A DNA stretch of 15,261 nt from Acidimicrobiales bacterium (GTDB taxonomy: Bacteria; Actinomycetota; Acidimicrobiia; Acidimicrobiales; RAAP-2): assembly GCA_030044045.1 (NCBI GenBank), contig JASHWO010000100.1:1-15261 (forward strand), read 5' to 3'. Below are positions 7,985-14,381 of the stretch, in pieces. The position numbers and the translations under genes are program-made. Every line of letters starts with the position of its first letter. The stretch's first letter is position 1. The notes under the pieces were generated by a model. That model was not told the DNA's origin. It ran no database searches and was given only the letters and a program-made list of their open reading frames with translations.

Positions 7985-8563
7985 TCACGACGTGGGCTGC
8001 CGGCGGAAGTTCTCGGAGTACCGGCTGGGCGTGGGGCCCCACTGGCCCTGGTACTTCGAGCCGAGCCCGGCGGACCCGTAGGGCCGCTCGGCCGGGGTCG
8101 ACATCCGCAGGAAGCTGATCTGGCCGATCTTCATGCCCGGGTACACGGTGATGGGCAGGTTGGCCACGTTCGAGAGCTCCAAGGTGAGGTGACCGTCCCA
8201 GCCGGCATCGACGAACCCGGCGGTGGAGTGGATGAGCAGGCCCAGCCGGCCCAAGGACGACTTCCCCTCCAGCCGGGCCACCAGGTCGTCGGGCAGGCGG
8301 ACCCGCTCCACCGTGGAGCCCAGCACGAACTCCCCCGGGTGCAGGATCAGGGGGTCGCCCCCTCCGACGTCCACCAGCTCGGTCAGATCTTCCTGGTCCT
8401 CCCGCACGTCGATGACCCGCTGGCTGTGGTTCCGGAAGAGCCGGAAGTACTGGTCGACGTGGAGGTCGACCGAGGAGGGCTGGATGCAGCCGTCGCCCAG
8501 GGGGTCGATGACGATCCGCCCGGCGTCCAGCTCCTCGCGGATGGTGCGGTCGGAGAGAACCAT
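7985..8563 (-). CDS. dcd: dCTP deaminase (probably dUMP-forming)
   Basis: A 192-residue protein of the trimeric dCTP deaminase/dUTPase fold, close in length to M. tuberculosis Dcd (190). Motifs are IQPSSVDL (28-35), [30 protein letters not shown] (99-117) and [15 protein letters not shown] with the catalytic Glu129. The C-terminus has [14 protein letters not shown]. By similarity to the mycobacterial enzyme it should convert dCTP to dUMP in one protein, avoiding free dUTP and feeding thymidylate synthesis. The residue pair AG at 120-121 sits where I recall PG in the mycobacterial enzyme. The ATG lacks a Shine-Dalgarno; TATCCT lies 10 nt upstream. It diverges from tRNA-Gly and precedes the Fe-S reductase on the same strand. 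Confidence 0.95.
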   Translation of the reverse strand: MVLSDRTIREELDAGRIVIDPLGDGCIQPSSVDLHVDQYFRLFRNHSQRVIDVREDQEDLTELVDVGGGDPLILHPGEFVLGSTVERVRLPDDLVARLEGKSSLGRLGLLIHSTAGFVDAGWDGHLTLELSNVANLPITVYPGMKIGQISFLRMSTPAERPYGSAGLGSKYQGQWGPTPSRYSENFRRQPTS

Positions 8564-8573
8564 GGCGCGAGAG

Positions 8574-8583
8574 AGGATAGTGT
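8574..8583. promoter_or_regulatory. Overlapping divergent -10 hexamers of dcd and tRNA-Gly
   Basis: AGGATA at 8574-8579 reads TATCCT toward dcd, ending 10 nt before its ATG. TAGTGT at 8578-8583 points toward the tRNA, ending 11 nt before its first base. The two overlap by two bases, so the promoters would be mutually exclusive. No convincing -35 was found for either. Confidence 0.35.
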
Positions 8584-8594
8584 GGCGGACCGTC

Positions 8595-8668
8595 GCGGGC
8601 GTAGTTCAGAGGCAGAACATCAGCTTCCCAAGCTGAGAACGCGGGTTCGATTCCCGTCGCCCGCTCCA
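8595..8668 (+). tRNA. tRNA-Gly (anticodon CCC)
   Basis: A 74-nt cloverleaf can be folded by hand. The acceptor stem is GCGGGCG (8595-8601) with CGCCCGC (8658-8664), then discriminator T and an encoded CCA (8666-8668). The D-arm contains TAGTTCAGAGGCAGAAC. The anticodon stem is TCAGC/GCTGA around the loop TTCCCAA, giving anticodon CCC, which reads GGG glycine codons. The T-arm is CGGGTTCGATTCCCG. It diverges from dcd. Confidence 0.95.
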
Positions 8669-8671
8669 ACC

Positions 8672-8694
8672 GAAACCCCTGGTCGGGGGCTTTC
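8672..8694 (+). terminator. Hairpin following tRNA-Gly
   Basis: GAAACCCC at 8672-8679 pairs with GGGG (8686-8689) and TTTC (8691-8694), with one bulged C and a 6-nt loop. It begins 3 nt after the tRNA CCA and ends before the 3' end of the convergent kinase gene. It is a likely terminator, although the T-run is short. Confidence 0.45.
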
Positions 8695-8718
8695 AGGCCG
8701 TCTGCGACGGCCGGCGGG

Positions 8719-9870
<1,152 letters not shown>

Positions 9871-9938
9871 CTATCCCTATCACACCCGGACAACGGCCGC
9901 TCTTTCACCACGTCACGGTTGATGCTATGGCTAGCAGG

Positions 9939-9968
9939 TATAAATTTACATTTATTATGATTACTTCT
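9939..9968. other. Isolated AT-rich island with ATAAAT-N4-ATTTAT palindrome
   Basis: In this GC-rich sequence 26 of 30 bases here are A or T. At 9940-9955 it contains the inverted repeat ATAAAT-TTAC-ATTTAT. It lies in the 126-bp gap between the small-protein gene ending at 9994 and the kinase start at 9867. It may be an upstream promoter or operator element for the kinase, or a site for an Lsr2-like AT-binding protein. No -35/-10 pair could be set with confidence. Confidence 0.5.
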
Positions 9969-9993
9969 TTCCGCTTCCCGGGGCCGGCCCGCC

Positions 9994-10323
9994 CTACCCG
10001 GGCGCGTGGTCGGCCAGCGGGCCGACCGGCACCCCCCGCACCTGGAGGGCCTCCTCCAGGCGTCGGCGCTCGGCGGTGGGGCAGTCGAACGACCCCAGAT
10101 CCACCCCGATGCCGAGCCGCCGGCAGAGCTGCACCAGCGCCATGTCGTAGCCGAGCTGGTCGGCCACCGCTGTGGGGGCCAGCCCCGGCCCCTTGCCGGT
10201 GCCGGCGGCCCGGGCCAGGCTCCGGCGTCGGACCACCTCCAGCACCAGCTCGCCGGTGGGGAGGGCGTCCGCGTCGGGGCCGTCGCTGATGACGGACTTC
10301 AGCAGTTCGGCGTACATCGACAT
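9994..10323 (-). CDS. Small helical protein of unknown function (109 aa)
   Basis: Predicted soluble, mostly helical, 109 residues starting MSMYAELLKSVISDGPDAD. The core LAPTAVADQLGYDMALVQLC followed by RRLGIGVDL has a helix-turn-helix-like rhythm but no recognisable family signature. The end, TAERRRLEEALQVRGVPVG, is a basic/acidic helix. Strong G/C third positions support coding. The frame continues open upstream, but that part reads as low-quality shadow sequence. The ATG has no good Shine-Dalgarno; instead GGCGAC/GTCGCC arms (10324-10349) form a hairpin that touches the start codon. It is 94 bp downstream of the 125-residue gene on the same strand and 126 bp before the kinase start. Confidence 0.7.
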   Translation of the reverse strand: MSMYAELLKSVISDGPDADALPTGELVLEVVRRRSLARAAGTGKGPGLAPTAVADQLGYDMALVQLCRRLGIGVDLGSFDCPTAERRRLEEALQVRGVPVGPLADHAPG

Positions 10324-10417
10324 GGCGACTCGGCTCTCGGTCGGTCGCCGACATCGTGCCACGGCGACACGGTTCCCAGCACATCCGCCCGGCGGCCCGC
10401 CATCCTCGGGACGCCGT

Positions 10418-10795
10418 TCACGGAGAGACCGTGCCCGGTGCCGCGTCCAGGCGACGCAACACGTCCGCCGCCGCCGCGTAGGCCCGCTGCAGGTCGCGTA
10501 GGAGCATCTCGACGCTCCGGTGCACGGCCACCAGGCTGGCACCGGAGTCGGTACGCACCCCGGAGAGGCGCGCCCGGGCCGCCCGGTACGCGTCGCGGGC
10601 GGCGCCGATCTGCGCCCGGGCGTCCACCCCCGAGTCGAGGTCGGCCAGGTCAAGCTGGAGCAGCAGCTCGTCGATCTGGTGGCGCCAGAGGTCGAGGACC
10701 CGCTCCAGTTCCCGCAGGCCGTCGTGGACGGCCCGCACCCCGGCACCCGACGGCTCGGCGGTGGTCACCGGCGGTCCGGGCGGCCGGGCCCCCAC
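10418..10795 (-). CDS. Small helical-bundle protein of unknown function (125 aa)
   Basis: A 125-residue protein with a Pro-rich start and then three long amphipathic helices, about 20-50 (VHDGLRELERVLDLWRHQID), 57-80 (AARDAYRAARARLSG) and 88-118 (VHRSVEMLLRDLQRAYAAAA). It has no Cys and no membrane segment. The pattern suggests a coiled-coil or three-helix bundle, perhaps a scaffold or adaptor. It lacks the WXG motif of secreted ESX proteins of similar size. GTG 10795 is chosen because GGAGG ends 6 nt upstream; the Shine-Dalgarno lies inside the 3' end of the preceding gene, whose TGA is only 1 nt away. Translational coupling is therefore very likely. No family is recognised. Confidence 0.75.
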   Translation of the reverse strand: MGARPPGPPVTTAEPSGAGVRAVHDGLRELERVLDLWRHQIDELLLQLDLADLDSGVDARAQIGAARDAYRAARARLSGVRTDSGASLVAVHRSVEMLLRDLQRAYAAAADVLRRLDAAPGTVSP

Positions 10796-10796
10796 C

Positions 10797-10985
10797 TCAG
10801 CCCTCCTCCGGGTCCCAGCGGTCCCCACTGCTCGGGTGGATGCGGCGGGCCAGTCGCAGCCGCCGGTCGATGGGCACCACCGGCGCCCGCTTGCCGCCGG
10901 GGTCGACCGGGCCGACCGGCGCGCCGCCGGGCACGAGGCGCAACACGGTGGCTCCGGCCTGCCGGCTGGTGCTCGCCCTGCTCAC
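10797..10985 (-). CDS. Small basic protein of unknown function (62 aa)
   Basis: A 62-residue Gly/Pro/Arg-rich protein beginning MSRASTSRQAGATVLRLVPG and ending HPSSGDRWDPEEG. The middle, KRAPVVPIDRRLRLARRI, is strongly basic. It has no known motif. It is real rather than shadow by context: its GTG overlaps the TGA of the preceding gene by 4 bp (GTGA), its own stop lies 1 nt before the next start, and third positions are nearly all G or C. Its last codons carry the Shine-Dalgarno of the next gene. It may be a small partner protein made in ratio with its neighbours. Confidence 0.68.
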   Translation of the reverse strand: MSRASTSRQAGATVLRLVPGGAPVGPVDPGGKRAPVVPIDRRLRLARRIHPSSGDRWDPEEG

Positions 10986-11143
10986 GAACGGCTCTCGCTG
11001 CCCTGCACCCGGTCGGCCATGACGTCCCGGGCCCGGCGCAGCGACGGGTCGAACACCGCCTTGGTAGCGATCGGACCCGACCGGTAGGGCGGCACCCGGT
11101 ACCGGCGGCTCCCCCTAGCTCGGATCTTGTCGCTCAGTGCCAT
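10982..11143 (-). CDS. Small basic protein of unknown function (53 aa)
   Basis: A 53-residue protein, MALSDKIRARGSRRYRVPPY at the start, then a helix-forming part reading KAVFDPSLRRARDVMADRVQ. It is very Arg-rich, with no Cys and no membrane segment; nucleic-acid or acidic-protein binding is possible but unproven. The ATG at 11143 has AGGAG about 10 nt upstream. Almost every codon ends in G or C. It begins a run of overlapping small genes: its TGA overlaps the next GTG by 4 bp. No family is recognised. Confidence 0.7.
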   Translation of the reverse strand: MALSDKIRARGSRRYRVPPYRSGPIATKAVFDPSLRRARDVMADRVQGSESRS

Positions 11144-11351
11144 CGTGTGGGATCTCCTGTCGCACGTCGCCCGCCGTCCTGGCGGACGCCTCCCTGGTCC
11201 ATACCCACTGTGCGCTTCCCGCCAGGCACGGCGGCAGGGCCGGAGGTCCCAAGTTCCCGGGACCAACGGCACCCGACGACCATCCCGTGCGGTGGCGTAC
11301 GGTCCGCCATGACGTCACCTGCCTGGTCCACGCCCCCACCGTCGCCGCCGG
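11144..11351. other. Non-coding interval upstream of the small-gene operon
   Basis: These 208 bp carry no convincing gene. They contain the hairpin GGTCCC (11245-11250)/GGGACC (11259-11264) with an 8-nt loop, and the perfect 8-bp palindrome TGACGTCA at 11310-11317. A TATGGA hexamer read on the minus strand (about 11199-11204) is a weak -10 candidate for the operon starting at 11143. A 17-bp segment at 11300-11316 is nearly identical to 11010-11026 inside the 53-residue gene. Confidence 0.4.
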
Positions 11352-11600
11352 CTACTCGGTCGTCGAGTACCACACGATCTCCACCTGGTGGCGCCGCTCC
11401 CCCACCGCGTCGGCCACCAACTCGCGCGCCCGCTTGGCCAGCCCCCGGTCGCCGGCCCGGTCGGACACGTGGAGACGGACCACCAGGATGTCGCCCCATC
11501 CCTCGTAGACCTCGAGCTTGGTCAGCACGTTCTCCCCGTCGTCGGGAAGCGACTCCGCCACTGCCTGCAGGACCTGCTTCCCCTCGCTCGCAGCGACCAC
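11352..11600 (-). CDS. Small alpha/beta protein of unknown function (82-100 aa)
   Basis: From GTG 11600 it encodes 82 residues. There is a helix (GKQVLQAVAESLPDD), a beta hairpin (VLTKLEVYEGWGDILVVRLH), a basic helix (GLAKRARELVADAVGERR) and a final strand (HQVEIVWYSTTE). This order looks like a small ferredoxin-like or ACT-like half fold, but no family is recognised. The frame is open up to a GTG at 11654, giving 100 residues; the extra 18 codons have a visibly lower share of G/C third positions, so the shorter form is preferred. Neither start has a well-placed Shine-Dalgarno. It lies 81 bp after the deacylase stop and 208 bp before the small-gene operon, on the same strand. Confidence 0.62.
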   Translation of the reverse strand: MVAASEGKQVLQAVAESLPDDGENVLTKLEVYEGWGDILVVRLHVSDRAGDRGLAKRARELVADAVGERRHQVEIVWYSTTE

Positions 11601-11681
11601 GTCGCGAGGATGCCGCGCCGCGCCCGCGACGGCTAGAGGCAAAGGTCCCGACACGATCCTTCAGCCCTGGACAGTGGCCGT

Positions 11682-13400
11682 CTACGGCACCACCGAGGCG
11701 GTGTCGCGGCCGGAGCGCAGCAGCGTGCCCGGGGTGGTCCCGGTGGGCCGGCCGTCGGCCACCGTCTCCTCCCCGTTGACCAGCACCCGGACCACCCCGC
11801 TGGACTCGGCGAAGAGGCGAGGGGTACCGCCGGGGAGATCGTGGACCAGCCGGGCCGGCGCCGACCCGACGGCCTCCGGGTCGAACACCAGCAGATCGGC
11901 CCACATCCCCTCGGCCACCTGCCCGCGGTGACGGAGGCCGAACAGCCGGGCCGGCTGGTCGGTCATCATCTGCACCGCCCGCTCCACCGGCACCAGCCGG
12001 CGGCCCCGCAGACAGTCCCCGAGGAAGGCCGTCGGGTAGTTGGCCCCGCACATCCGGTCGAGGTGGGCACCGGCGTCCGAGCCGCCCACCATGGCCCGCC
12101 GGTCCTGCCAGGCCTCGGCCCGCAATGCCCAGGACGCCTCGTCGCGGTCGGTCGGCTTGGGCCAGAGCACGGTGCGCAACTCGTCGGCGAGCACGACGTC
12201 GAGGAGGGTGTCGAAGGTCCCGGTCCCCCGCTCGGCAGCGATCTCGGCCACGTCCCGCCCCTCCAGCCCCTGGTTGGCCGCCGAGTAGGTGTCGCCGATC
12301 ACGTAGTTGCCCCAGCCAGCCAGCCGCCGGAACACCCCCGCCTCCCTGGCGTGGGCCAGCTCGTCCAGCCTCCGGCGCACCTCGGGGTCCGCCAGCTTGG
12401 CCATCCGCTCCGGCACCGGGAGGCCCATCACCTCGCCCCACCCCGGGATGAGGAAGAGGGCGCAGTGGTTCCGGAAGCTCATGTTCATCGGCACCAGGGT
12501 GGGCATGGTGAGGGCCACGATCCTGCCCCCGGCGGCCGCCGCCGCCGTGGACGCCTGGAGCTGATGGGCCATCTTCTCCGGCGTCCGTGAGTCCACGGTG
12601 AGCAGGTTCCAGTTCAGCGGTCGGCGGGCGGTGGCCGTCATAGCCACCATCAGGTCGACCTCCTCGTCGGAGAAGGCGTCGAGGCACCCGTTGGTGATGT
12701 ACTCCAGCGTCGTGCCCTCGTGGGTGGCCACCTCCTCGCAGAAGGCCAGCATCTCCCGCCGGTCGGCGTAGCGGGAGCTGATCGGGTGGCCGTCGCCGTC
12801 AGAGTGGGTGCGGGACTGCGACGACGAGAAGCCGAGCCCGCCGGCGCCGATCGACTCGGCGAGCAGCGCCCGCATGGCGGCGATCTCCTCGTCCGTCGCC
12901 ACCTCGGCCGAGCGCTCGGCACCCATCACCTTGCGGCGCAGCGCGCAGTGCCCCACCAGGAAGCCGGCGTTGACCCCGAGGTGGCCTTCCAGCCGGTCGA
13001 GGTACTCGCCGAAGGTCGACCAGCTCCAGGGCACCCCCTGCTCCAGGGCGGCCAGGGGCATCCCCTCTACCTTGGCCATCATCCGGCGGACGTAGTCGGC
13101 GTCGGCCGGGTCCAGCGGGGCCAGGGTGAACCCGCAGTTGCCACCGATCACCGTGGTCACGCCGTGCAGGTTGGAGGGCGAGGCGGCCGGGTCCCAGAAG
13201 AGCTGGGCGTCGTAGTGGGTGTGGGGGTCGACGATCCCCGGCGTCACCATCAGGCCGCCGGCGGCCAGCTCCCGCACCCCCGGCTCCTCCACCCGGCCGA
13301 CGGCCACCACCCGCCCGCCGCGCACGCCCACGTCGGCCCGGCGTGCCGGCGTCCCGGTGCCGTCCACCACGGTCCCCCCGCGGATCACGTAGTCGAGCAT
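11682..13400 (-). CDS. N-acyl-D-amino-acid deacylase-like amidohydrolase
   Basis: A 572-residue member of the amidohydrolase superfamily, D-aminoacylase branch, which hydrolyses N-acyl-D-amino acids or related amides. A beta-sandwich segment (VIRGGTVVDGTGTPARRADV) leads to the metal motif PHTHYDAQLFWDP (His60, His62), then GGNCGFTLAP with Cys89, and late in the barrel GGSDAGAHLD with Asp442. MTDQPARLFGL and GMWADLLVFDP are typical C-terminal motifs. The two later His ligands of classic D-aminoacylase are not obvious: the matching stretch reads LNWNLLTVD. Substrate is therefore uncertain. ATG 13400 is chosen over GTG 13418 because AGGAGG lies 6 nt before it. A TetR-type palindrome sits 50 bp upstream. 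Confidence 0.9.
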   Translation of the reverse strand: MLDYVIRGGTVVDGTGTPARRADVGVRGGRVVAVGRVEEPGVRELAAGGLMVTPGIVDPHTHYDAQLFWDPAASPSNLHGVTTVIGGNCGFTLAPLDPADADYVRRMMAKVEGMPLAALEQGVPWSWSTFGEYLDRLEGHLGVNAGFLVGHCALRRKVMGAERSAEVATDEEIAAMRALLAESIGAGGLGFSSSQSRTHSDGDGHPISSRYADRREMLAFCEEVATHEGTTLEYITNGCLDAFSDEEVDLMVAMTATARRPLNWNLLTVDSRTPEKMAHQLQASTAAAAAGGRIVALTMPTLVPMNMSFRNHCALFLIPGWGEVMGLPVPERMAKLADPEVRRRLDELAHAREAGVFRRLAGWGNYVIGDTYSAANQGLEGRDVAEIAAERGTGTFDTLLDVVLADELRTVLWPKPTDRDEASWALRAEAWQDRRAMVGGSDAGAHLDRMCGANYPTAFLGDCLRGRRLVPVERAVQMMTDQPARLFGLRHRGQVAEGMWADLLVFDPEAVGSAPARLVHDLPGGTPRLFAESSGVVRVLVNGEETVADGRPTGTTPGTLLRSGRDTASVVP

Positions 13401-13450
13401 GGGCACCCTCCTGGCCACAGGACCCGGCCCGGGCCAGCCGCACCCGGAAT

Positions 13451-13465
13451 CTGACGCGTCGTCAG
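13451..13465. promoter_or_regulatory. TetR-type operator-like palindrome
   Basis: CTGACG-CGT-CGTCAG is a perfect 6-bp inverted repeat with a 3-bp spacer, 50 bp before the deacylase start and just after the end of the PPOX gene. This TGACG/CGTCA form is common among operators of TetR-family regulators of acyl or fatty-acid metabolism in actinobacteria. No regulator gene of that family is present in the window, so the assignment is inference. Confidence 0.45.
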
Positions 13466-13476
13466 CTCCGGAGACC

Positions 13477-13989
13477 CTACCCTGTCGGGTGGGGAGAGGG
13501 TGGCCGGGTGGGGAGCAGCCCCAGCTTGCGGTGGTCCCAGCTCACCACCCGGTCCACGTGGATCGTGGCCACCACCCGCTTGTGCAGCATCGTCTCCACG
13601 AAGGGCCGCAGCTCCTCGCGGTAGGGCTCGTAGTAGCGCTCGAACACGTCGACCCCCAGGGCCCACATCCGGTCCGGGTCGTCCACGAGCTCGGCCCGCC
13701 CGACCAGCTCCACCCCCCGGAGCTCCTCGTAGTCGTCGCCGTCCTCGAAGAGGCAGGTGACCCGGGGATCCCGACGAAGGTTCCAGGCCTTCTGGGACTT
13801 GGCCTTGGTCTCGACCGCCACCTCGCCCTCCAGGAACCCGTACCACATGGCCACGGCATGGATGGTGCCGTCGTGGTTCATGGTGCACATGGTCATGCTC
13901 CGCCGCTCCCGGAGGAAGGCGTCGACCTCGTCCCCGGTCATCTTCACGAGATTCCGCTGGTTGACCCCGTGCCCCATGGCCGTGCTCAT
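13477..13989 (-). CDS. PPOX-family (FMN or F420) oxidoreductase-like protein
   Basis: A 170-residue split-beta-barrel protein of the pyridoxamine-5'-phosphate-oxidase superfamily. Typical features are the opening helix (MTGDEVDAFLRERR), strands GTIHAVAMWYGFLEGEVAVE, the cofactor-binding stretch TKAKSQKAWNLRRDPRVTCL, the strand ELRGVELVGRAELVDDP, and the family end VVSWDHRKLG. Actinobacterial members of this shape (the Rv1155-like group) often use coenzyme F420 rather than FMN to reduce diverse substrates; the cofactor cannot be fixed here. ATG 13989 was chosen because coding quality collapses upstream and TACGCT lies 8 nt before it. There is no Shine-Dalgarno. The deacylase follows 76 bp later on the same strand. 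Confidence 0.88.
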   Translation of the reverse strand: MSTAMGHGVNQRNLVKMTGDEVDAFLRERRSMTMCTMNHDGTIHAVAMWYGFLEGEVAVETKAKSQKAWNLRRDPRVTCLFEDGDDYEELRGVELVGRAELVDDPDRMWALGVDVFERYYEPYREELRPFVETMLHKRVVATIHVDRVVSWDHRKLGLLPTRPPSPHPTG

Positions 13990-13997
13990 CGATCCGC

Positions 13998-14003
13998 AGC
14001 GTA
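13998..14003 (-). promoter_or_regulatory. Putative -10 (TACGCT) for a leaderless PPOX transcript
   Basis: Minus-strand TACGCT ends 8 nt before the ATG at 13989 and the 8 nt between (GCGGATCG) contain no Shine-Dalgarno. The spacing matches the other TANNNT elements in the window. Confidence 0.48.
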
Positions 14004-14049
14004 CCCGGGGACGGCGAGCCCACACTGCCTGTCCGCCAGGCCGCTTAGA

Positions 14050-14104
14050 GTTCACCTCGAGGTCACCTGCCTGTTGCGGCCCTTTCGCGGGACGTTCATC
14101 TCCG
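14050..14104 (+). promoter_or_regulatory. PHO-box-like direct repeats (PhoP/RegX3 type)
   Basis: Two adjacent 11-bp units, GTTCACCTCGA (14050-14060) and GGTCACCTGCC (14061-14071), are followed by a third, GTTCATCTCCG (14094-14104), exactly four 11-bp steps from the first. They resemble the actinobacterial PHO-box unit G(G/T)TCAYYYR(G/C)G and the GTTCACC repeats bound by mycobacterial RegX3, as I recall these. The site lies between the divergent PPOX gene and the plus-strand unit that carries the RegX3-like regulator, so autoregulation is plausible. Confidence 0.6.
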
Positions 14105-14109
14105 TTCCG

Positions 14110-14115
14110 TACCGT
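14110..14115 (+). promoter_or_regulatory. Putative -10 (TACCGT) upstream of the small ORF and regX3-like gene
   Basis: TACCGT ends 7 nt before the ATG at 14123, with no Shine-Dalgarno between. It starts 5 nt after the last PHO-like repeat, so a regulator bound there could contact RNA polymerase. No clear -35 is seen, which fits an activator-dependent promoter. Confidence 0.42.
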
Positions 14116-14122
14116 GCCTGGC

Positions 14123-14368
14123 ATGGCACGGTCTTCCGCACCGGAGTCGGGGGCGGACGGGGCGGGATCCCGCCTGGCCCCGGTGGTGCCGTTGCCGTTG
14201 CCCGTCCGCCATCGCCGGTCCCGCCAGGGTGCCTTCCTGGCCCGGGTCCTGGACCACCTGCGGCCTGCGCCGCCGGCCGGGGCGGCACCCCCCGGCCGGC
14301 CCACGCACCCCTCGACCGGCGCGCCCGGTCGCCTCCGCGCCGTCCGCCTCCCCGACGATGCCGCCTGA
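14123..14368 (+). CDS. Small unrecognised ORF upstream of the regX3-like gene (81 aa)
   Basis: An 81-residue frame starting MARSSAPESGADGAGSRLAP, with a short helical part RQGAFLARVLDHLRPAPP and a Pro/Arg-rich remainder. No family or membrane segment is seen. Support comes from a leaderless-type -10 seven nt before the ATG, mostly G/C third positions, and a stop 13 nt before the regulator start, with the Shine-Dalgarno of the regulator overlapping the stop. It could be a true small protein, a leader ORF that controls translation of the regulator, or untranslated leader. Confidence 0.4.
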   Translation: MARSSAPESGADGAGSRLAPVVPLPLPVRHRRSRQGAFLARVLDHLRPAPPAGAAPPGRPTHPSTGAPGRLRAVRLPDDAA

Positions 14369-14381
14369 GGAGGCGGTGCCG

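Noticed and set aside
5925..8081. 718-codon plus-strand frame antisense to the Fe-S reductase
   Set aside because: The minus strand carries clear cysteine-cluster motifs and membrane helices. The plus frame is repetitive HQV/GVLD-type shadow sequence.
8595..8668. tRNA-Gly as an attachment site for an integrated element
   Set aside because: No integrase, no repeat of the tRNA 3' end and no foreign-looking genes lie beside it.
9921..9944. TTGATG and TATAAA as a plus-strand sigma-70 promoter
   Set aside because: The spacer is only 14 nt and no plus-strand gene follows for several kilobases.
9905..10384. 159-codon minus-strand frame ending in a hydrophobic segment from the AT-rich island
   Set aside because: The upstream part is Arg/Gly/Pro shadow sequence of the 109-residue gene. 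The hydrophobic tail is simply the translation of AT-rich intergenic DNA.
11245..11264. GGTCCC/GGGACC inverted repeat considered as a DosR box, given the DosS-like kinase nearby
   Set aside because: The arms are in the opposite sense to the DosR half sites (GGGAC...GTCCC), and the best shifted alignment matched only about 12 of 20 consensus positions.
11134..12687. 517-codon minus-strand frame overlapping the deacylase and small genes
   Set aside because: It is out of frame with the motif-bearing deacylase and is Gly/Arg/Ala-rich throughout.
11682..13989. Phage, CRISPR, insertion-sequence or toxin-antitoxin content anywhere in the window, including here
   Set aside because: No spaced direct repeats, transposase or recombinase motifs, or recognisable toxin or antitoxin folds were found; the genes here are ordinary metabolic enzymes.
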